This document shows, one piece after another, positions 58,766-64,000 of a DNA stretch of 64,000 bases. Both the position numbers and the translations under genes were made by a program. The stretch comes from Symsagittifera roscoffensis (lineage: Eukaryota > Xenacoelomorpha > Acoela > Convolutidae). How positions within the stretch are numbered: position 1 is the first letter of the stretch; each line of letters begins with the position of its first letter. The DNA lies in contig NC_087067.1 of assembly GCF_963678635.1 (NCBI RefSeq), positions 9,779,716-9,843,715 on the forward strand, written 5' to 3'. Under the pieces are notes generated by a model that worked only from the letters and a program-made list of their open reading frames with translations, was not told where the DNA came from and searched no databases.

Positions 58766-59863
58766 TCAGTATCTCGCCTTCAAGTACGTCTTCATGACCC
58801 TCATCTGGCTATTCAGCTCATTGGGCTGATGCGTGTCTTCTTCCATCTTAACGCACCAAATCTTTGCCAACGGCTGTGTTTCCTGTTCGATCGGCTGAAG
58901 ATCAGTCCTGACTACCTCTTTTTGTGGCAACAGACTTATCGAACGTTTCGATACCGCTATTGTTTCCAGATCATCCGCTGCGTTATCAAAGACTCTTTCA
59001 CCTGGTATGAGGTAGCAATCACTGTCAGGATCTTGAACCTCCCTGTCCAGATTCCTTGCTCGAGTCTCCACTAGCAGTGCGTGGATCGCTAGCTCTGACA
59101 GTTTCAATCCTGAGCTCGAGTTCCTGTCCGAGTAGGTGTCGATTCCTAAGTTCCGGGAGTTGTCATTCATTGAAGAGTCTGCGATAGAGCACGTCCCCTC
59201 ATGCAGATCAGTTCTGTGCCTTATTCGCATCCATCTGAACTCCCCGGACAAAACTTTATTCTCCAGGTCCTGTTTCTCATCAGGAACTTTTTCATATACA
59301 TCAGACTCCCCGGACAAACTTCCTTGCCCCGGGTGTTGATCTTGAACTCGCCGGCTCTTCTCACCGTTTGTCTCCCCAGATAAACAATCTTGCACCAGGT
59401 TTCGTTCAACCTTCTCACCTTCTTTATCCTGGTCCTCAAAGGTAACGGTTTTCTTTTGCGTATCATACTTCTGTTCTTTCCGACCGTATGAAGTACTGGT
59501 TAAAACCTCGTGGGTTATTGAGGATACTAGTTGCTGAACTATTGTCCTACAATCCCTCTCGTTTTCTTTGTGTTGTCGTCTTTGAAAAGTGGCCGTTGCG
59601 TTGCACAAGCCGAAAGGAATCCTCTTCCAATAGTACAACCCCAACTCACATGCGAATACGGTCTTTTCTCTATCCTTCTTCCGCAGAGGGACCTGCCAGA
59701 AGGTAGAACCCAAGTCCAGTGTGGTGAAGAACTTGGCGTCACCAAGTTTAGAGAGGCTCTCGTCTATCCGCGGTATCGGGTACGCATCTTTTATTGTTAC
59801 CGCGTTCAAGTAGCGAAAGTCGCAGAAAAACCTCAGCTGCCCCCCTTTCTTCTTCGCCATCAC
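58766..59863 (-). pseudogene. pol: RT cut off after motif B and fused in frame to a linker
   Basis: 365 codons (GTG/ATG internal to pol). Residues 1-95 are RT: LRFFCDFRYLN, TTLDLGSTFWQVPL (motif A Asp50) and FGLCNATATFQR (motif B). At residue ~96 (near 59578) RT similarity stops: no YxDD, thumb or RNase H. The rest is acidic linker with repeated LSGE units (CLSGETNG, SLSGESDV, VLSGEFRW). The ORF stays open across the junction, pointing to a precise in-frame deletion. TAA 59894 lies upstream in phase, TGA 58766 ends it. Cannot be an active polymerase. Confidence 0.88.
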
Positions 59864-59922
59864 TACCCCGCAAGCCCATGGCGATTTTGAGGGTTATATC
59901 TTGTCGTATTCGAGCAACATTT

Positions 59923-60434
59923 CTATTTCCGCTCGGCCTGCTTCCGATTATGCGGCGTCATTCGTCTTGCGCCTTCCCTATGAGAAACGGCGCCTTCCTC
60001 AAGTTCAATTTCCTGTTTGACGAAGTTACAGCAACCGATATCCGCCTTATGTTTTGAAAATACATCCGCGTTCCGATTTAAAACCGCCCGCAATAATTCA
60101 AAACCTCCCTCACCTATTTTCACTTTTAAGTGTTCTTTTTCTGGCAAAACCGGTTGTCAGATTCTAGTTCATATGACGAGGGCCGTTCCGGAAAATTCGA
60201 GCAGCTCGACAAGCCGTCGTCCATCTTGGACTTCAGTGAAAACTGTTTATGAATAGATTTTATTTCATTAATCCTTTTTAAAATTTTATTTTTATTGGCA
60301 TGATAAGGACAGTCTTTCACACTATATCTCTTCAAGTTTTGTGTCTTTTCATAGTCGGTCCTCATCGGTAAAGCGTAACCAAGTTTCTTTCCACGCTGGA
60401 TTGAAACCATGGTGTCCAGTGTGTTCAATAACAC
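59923..60434 (-). pseudogene. pol: pol segment between protease and RT
   Basis: 60126-60434 and 59923-60147 in two phases. Contains QRGKKLGYALPM, DDGLSSCSNFPERPS and NADVFSKHKADIGCCNF, the typical gypsy pre-RT segment (cf. ADVFS...DIG) ahead of RT. Connects protease to RT. Confidence 0.7.
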
Positions 60435-60651
60435 ACTGACACACTCTCCGTTTCGAGTTACCCGAATAAAATCACTGAACTTTGACTATTTGGATTCGGT
60501 ACCAAACAAACCTGTTTCCTATCACTTAAAGAACTTAAATTTCTCATTCTAAAATTTGCTACTACTGCTTGTCCCGGCTGTAGTTTTACCTTTCTATCTA
60601 AAAAAATTGCTATCTTTTTTTTCATCTGTTATTCTTCTATTAATTGGTTTA

Positions 60652-61212
60652 TTAACATACTTCCGATCTGGATCGAATCCTTATTAGACCGTTGCTCAAT
60701 TCAATCATCACGTCGAAATTCCTGACAAAATCTCTGCCCAAGATGAATTGGTCGGAGTCATCCAGATTCTCTACTACTAGGAAGCTCATCCAAAGATCCC
60801 GTCCTACCATGTGGAGGACCGTTATTGGTGTTCTTCCGGCTACGTAATTCGCTCCTCGATTGTCCGCGGCCAGTCGGAGATTCGTCGGAATTAGATCTTC
60901 CCTCGTGAAGCCCATTTTTTCCCAAGTTTTTATCGGCATCACGCTCACTAGCGCTCCTGTGTCCAGAAGCCCAGTGACTCCGATTTTCTTTCCGTTGGTG
61001 TCGAGCAGATGTGCAGTCACATCTGCTTCGTATCCAACGTGAACCGCGTCTTGCTCCATCATGGCGTCATGTCCTATCCTACGAACTTTGAGCTCTTCTT
61101 CACCGGAATAGATCTGTCCTATTTGATCACTGTCTGTTGTCACATATGTCCTAGTGTATATGCTAATTCCATCCATGTTCAGCATCACTTGATACGGTCC
61201 ATAGACTTCCAC
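60652..61212 (-). pseudogene. Aspartic protease
   Basis: 186 codons. TGLLDTGALVSVMP holds the active site D84-T-G; FILGRDFVRNFDV is the conserved C-terminal retropepsin motif. Dimeric protease that would process Gag-Pol. It is in the same frame as 61372-61779, separated by TAG 61372 and TAA 61213. Domain itself intact. Confidence 0.85.
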
Positions 61213-61371
61213 TTAGCGTCCGTGAAGCTTCTTTATTCGAGGGCCACCCGTTGTTAGTAGTGCTCGCACAGCTCTTGACTGAGTGCGTGGCTCCACCTGC
61301 CTCAGATAATCTGCATATGTGTCCAAATGCATCAAAGTGAACTCTGATGGTTCACTCAGATTTCTGAGTAC

Positions 61372-61779
61372 CTAGTGTCCCGCTACCGAAATTATCGATT
61401 GCATTTTGCTCCCTTGTGGCACCATACCGAACATCTGCCCGGAGATCACATTTAGTTTCATGCTCATACTACTTATTGCTTTCGTTTCTTCGACCTCTGA
61501 TGCCTCGAAGGTATTCAGTTTTTCCTGTAATTTCTCATTTTCCAATTCGAGTTTCTCCTTTTGTTCGATCTCCTTCGTTACCAATTCCTGCTGGACTCTA
61601 TTTAGAGCATCCCTCGCGGCTGCCCTATAATCAATCTTGAAGTCATCTGCTGCAGTCACCGGTTCCGGTTCACATGTCTCTTCCGTTACCGCCTGCATCT
61701 TCTTCGTTGCCAACTCTTGTGGTTTTTCTTTTCTGCGCGCCTGCGCTTCACTCAATAGGCGAGCCTTGCTGGCTTTCAC
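61372..61779 (-). pseudogene. Gag/protease linker with coiled coil
   Basis: 135 codons rich in Glu/Lys/Gln. Residues ~60-105 look like a coiled coil (ELVTKEIEQKEKLELENEKL). In phase with the zinc-knuckle segment (across TAG 61783) and with protease. Confidence 0.6.
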
Positions 61780-61782
61780 ACC

Positions 61783-62058
61783 CTATAAAACTTCCTCATG
61801 CCTTGGATGCTTGATGTCTGCTACAGCATCCCAGAATTGCGGACAACCCGATTTAAAATGACATTCCAAGTTGCAAAAGAAACACCTCGGGCCGAATTTT
61901 GCAATTACTCCTCTCATGCAATCTTCATGATCGACTTCTGACGCATCTTCGTCCTCGAGGCTAAAGCCTACTGCTTTCAAGCCCTGTTTGTAAGTATGGC
62001 ACGCCGACACATGCTGGTCCGTCGAACTACAATTTGCACAAGAGCGCCTCTTGTCCAT
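61783..62058 (-). pseudogene. gag: gag nucleocapsid with two zinc knuckles
   Basis: 91 codons. First knuckle CANCSSTDQHVSAC (CX2CX5HX3C, slightly atypical spacing), second CFFCNLECHFKSGC (CX2CX4HX4C, canonical), then PQFWDAV. Binds element RNA. TAG 61783 interrupts before the linker. Confidence 0.85.
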
Positions 62059-62083
62059 AACGTCCCTCGGTTTATACCAGTTG

Positions 62084-62608
62084 TTACCTTGGTTTGCTGG
62101 TCCGTTGTTGAAATTGCCATAATTGTTCTTTTTTAATATATCCAGATCTCGATAGAGGTTTCATCAAAAGATATTCTTTTGACTTGAGTCTCAACTCCTC
62201 TGGTGTTGGCGCATTGGTTGAGAGTGGTGTGTAATGCGTTGCTAACATTGTTCGTAGTTCATCATTCTTCACACCATCGATAAATTTTGAGGCTACTGCC
62301 ATGTTCATCCTTCTGTTTGACTCATATGGTTGGCTACGCCTTCTCAGCATCTCCAAATTCTCTAGAAACTTGTCTATCGTCTCATCTTCTCGTTGCCTCT
62401 GTTTCTCGAAGCGCATCCTTGCTTGGTGTCCCTGCACCCCTGAGCCAAAACGGTTTAACAAGGTTTCAAAGATTTTGTCAGCAGTGTCCCGTTGGTACTG
62501 CTTTTTGGTCATCACGCAGTTTAGGGCTGTCCCTTCCAAGTTACTGGTAAGCACACTGCATTCTTGTCTTTCTGACAAGTCCTCTTCCTCAAAATGCAGT
62601 TTCATCAC
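62084..62608 (-). pseudogene. gag: gag capsid region
   Basis: 174 codons, gypsy-type capsid: LTSNLEGTALNCVMTK, DKIFETLLNRFGSGV, MRFEKQRQREDETIDKFLE, FIDGVKNDELRTMLATHY. Helical, assembles the particle. Out of phase with the gag N-terminal part and with the knuckle segment. Confidence 0.85.
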
Positions 62609-62610
62609 TT

Positions 62611-63738
62611 CTATCCAGGTATCAATACAGCCATCAAATTCGTCTTTGTAGCATCTTGGTTTCTTAAAAAAACCCTTCTGGACTTTTCGCTACGTTCATT
62701 GGTTCTAGATAACCTAGTAAAGAATGTCTCCAAAGACCTGTTCAGAGGTTCAAAGGCTGTGGCTATTGATGTAGCCTCTCTTGAATGCCCTGCCTCAGTA
62801 TCATTGCCCCCTGATAAGGGTTCTGCACTTGGAACTTCCCTTCCGTCCGATTCACTTGGATTGTTTCTTCCTTGGCTCGCATGACTCATCTCTGGGCTCG
62901 CATGACTTCTGTTCCTGTAATCACCTCTCCCAGTCGCATGTGTGCCTTGCGTCGGTCGTTCGTCTGAGGTCTGTCTGTTGCCAGTTGAACTTCCTCTGAT
63001 GTTTGGGCCCCATGTTCTATTATCCCCTGTGGCATAACCTGCTGAACTGCCCCTACCTCTAGTGGATCCATATGTCCTTCTCCTATTTTATTGGTCATTG
63101 AAGTTCACCCTCGGCTCCCTGCTGGGTCCTCCAGGGTTCGGTTCCCCATCGTTTGGTCCACTCCTGCTGCCTAGTAGTCCGTCCAACCTATCCATGATAG
63201 CTTGAGTTAGCCTCTCCATCATCGCATCTATCTTTGTGTCAAGAGTCCCAAGAGTCTGCTCTTGTTGAATTCTCAACTTCTCCATGTCGTCTCTTAATCG
63301 TGACTCTCTCTGTTCCGCTTCCCTTGTCATTCGTGACAAGTTCTTCGCCAAGTGTTCATCCGTTCTTTCCTTCAAGCGTTTTTCGCTTCTACCAACTTCT
63401 TGTCTATTGCGGTTTATTTCTTCCCGCAGACTTTCTCTCTCGACGTGGACTGCTATTTCTAGTTCATTCATTCTTATGGACATCTGTTCATTCTGTTCTC
63501 CTATGATGCCCACTATGTTGGTCAAGGCTTCTTCAATTGATACTCCGTTGTCGACTAGTGGCGTCACAAGTGGCGGTGTCACCCTGTCGATCCCAGGTAG
63601 TTTGGTGCTGGTCGAGATTCGGGCTTTGATTCTCTGCCTCGACGTCTTTTCATTATCCATCTCTGGATCCGCCAGTGCGTTGCTTAGCCCTGTGTTTCTA
63701 CTCTTCCCAGTTTGCATTTCCGAATTCGTCATACTCAC
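62611..63738 (-). pseudogene. gag: gag N-terminal region with coiled coil, interrupted by TAA
   Basis: One frame split by TAA 63088: 63088-63738 (216 codons) and the continuation to 62611. Residues ~85-190 form a long coiled coil (ERESLREEINRNRQEVGRSE). The stretch after the stop (63087-62890) is Gly/Arg/Ser/Thr-rich. The TAA is followed in phase by AAT AGG AGA AGG. The frame is lost near 62611-62640. Confidence 0.75.
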
Positions 63739-63776
63739 ATAGTCTCCTGACTGGCCTGATGAGTTTGTGGTTTTGC

Positions 63777-63983
63777 TTATTGTCCTACTACAACAAATTG
63801 GTCCATGGTGCCAGTCCCTTTGTCAGTGTATGCTTCATTCTCCTGAGTCAAACTATTGAGGCTGACTCGAGATCCAAAGTCAACTTGCTCGTCATAGTCC
63901 TCTTTTTCCTCCTGGGATTCTCTTTCATTGCCTGTACCCGCTCCCATGGTAAATGGAAAGATGTTTCCGAAAAGGTTCTTCAC
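63777..63983 (-). CDS. Possible upstream gag start or leader ORF of element 2
   Basis: 68 codons, acidic (NERESQEEKEDYDEQVDF), in a different phase from the gag frame at 63738. Might be the original Gag N-terminus. The 5' LTR is expected to the right of the window edge. Confidence 0.35.
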   Translation of the reverse strand: MKNLFGNIFPFTMGAGTGNERESQEEKEDYDEQVDFGSRVSLNSLTQENEAYTDKGTGTMDQFVVVGQ

Positions 63984-64000
63984 TCTCTCTGAAAACGATG

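Larger units (their letters stand above)
46500..64000 (-). mobile_element. Element 2: giant Ty3/gypsy-type LTR element, 5' end beyond window
   Basis: At least 17.5 kb on the minus strand. Order in the sense direction is gag (63983-61372), protease, partial RT, linker, integrase, pol tail (to 56709), then a very long extra gene (55820-48062), 3' UTR and 3' LTR. RT then integrase order with a GPF module supports Ty3/gypsy. At least nine in-frame stops and about a dozen phase changes are visible, and the RT lacks its catalytic YxDD box. This copy is therefore defective. Base composition is balanced, unlike the A-rich element 1. Confidence 0.9.

Noticed and set aside
62886..63098. 70-codon minus-strand frame in gag of element 2
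   Set aside because: The gag phase on both sides is continuous through this stretch as a Gly/Arg/Ser-rich segment; this frame is a competing shadow.
1..64000. CRISPR arrays, bacterial operons or prophage
   Set aside because: No spaced short direct repeats of CRISPR type; gene content is eukaryotic LTR retroelements and SINEs.

Overview
This is a eukaryotic, almost certainly animal (invertebrate), repeat-rich window with no convincing single-copy host gene. The main evidence is two giant LTR retrotransposons (one complete, one running off the right edge), two tRNA-derived SINE copies, a 2.8 kb direct duplication, remnants of older Ty3/gypsy elements, a 200-base assembly gap and simple-sequence tracts. 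I cannot name the species; nothing seen discriminates between nematode, tunicate, cnidarian or another invertebrate group. No searches were run; all family calls come from motifs read by eye.

Element 1 (110-17956, + strand) is a complete 17.8 kb Ty3/gypsy-type element. It has 410 bp TG...CA LTRs that differ at one base and a 4 bp target duplication (CAAT). Its order is leader, gag with a CCHC knuckle, an Asn/Ser/Arg-repeat segment plus aspartic protease, RT (YLDD), RNase H and integrase (HHCC, D,D35E, GPY). These are followed by three further genes: a membrane/Pro-rich ORF (ORF A), an env-like glycoprotein, and an unknown 3' gene (ORF C). ORF A overlaps the env start by 13 nt, and env overlaps ORF C by ATGA. 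Almost every gene is broken by stops or frameshifts even though the LTRs are nearly identical. The coding strand is strikingly A/C-rich and G-poor.

The middle (17961-46499) is AT-rich and non-genic. It holds a long inverted repeat (19824-20100), two tRNA-derived SINEs in opposite orientation around one arm of a 2.8 kb duplication (21570-24381 and 25122-27874), a (TA)n tract, and the gap with C/G-rich low-complexity sequence. Next come a cluster of TAATCGATTATAATGG-type repeats and shattered copies of another Ty3/gypsy pol (33.4-41.0 kb, integrase matched three times, RT twice). A 0.34 kb direct repeat pair lies 2 kb apart.

Element 2 (46500 to beyond 64000, - strand) is at least 17.5 kb. Its 3' LTR (46500-47401) is recognised by imperfect inverted termini, and the 5' LTR lies outside the window. 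Reading on the minus strand, it carries gag with coiled coil and two zinc knuckles, protease (LDTGA), and an RT cut off in frame just after motif B with no YxDD box and no RNase H. A linker and integrase (D,D35E, GPF) follow. Then comes a broken ~7.8 kb coding region (55820 to 48062) for a protein of roughly 2,500 residues that contains an SGNH/GDSL hydrolase domain. A 12-mer, TGTCCGGGGAGT, sits next to the LTR as the likely polypurine tract and recurs at least three more times inside the element. The giant SGNH-containing gene, the env-plus-two-accessory-genes module of element 1, and the repeated polypurine-tract-like motif are the most interesting items.
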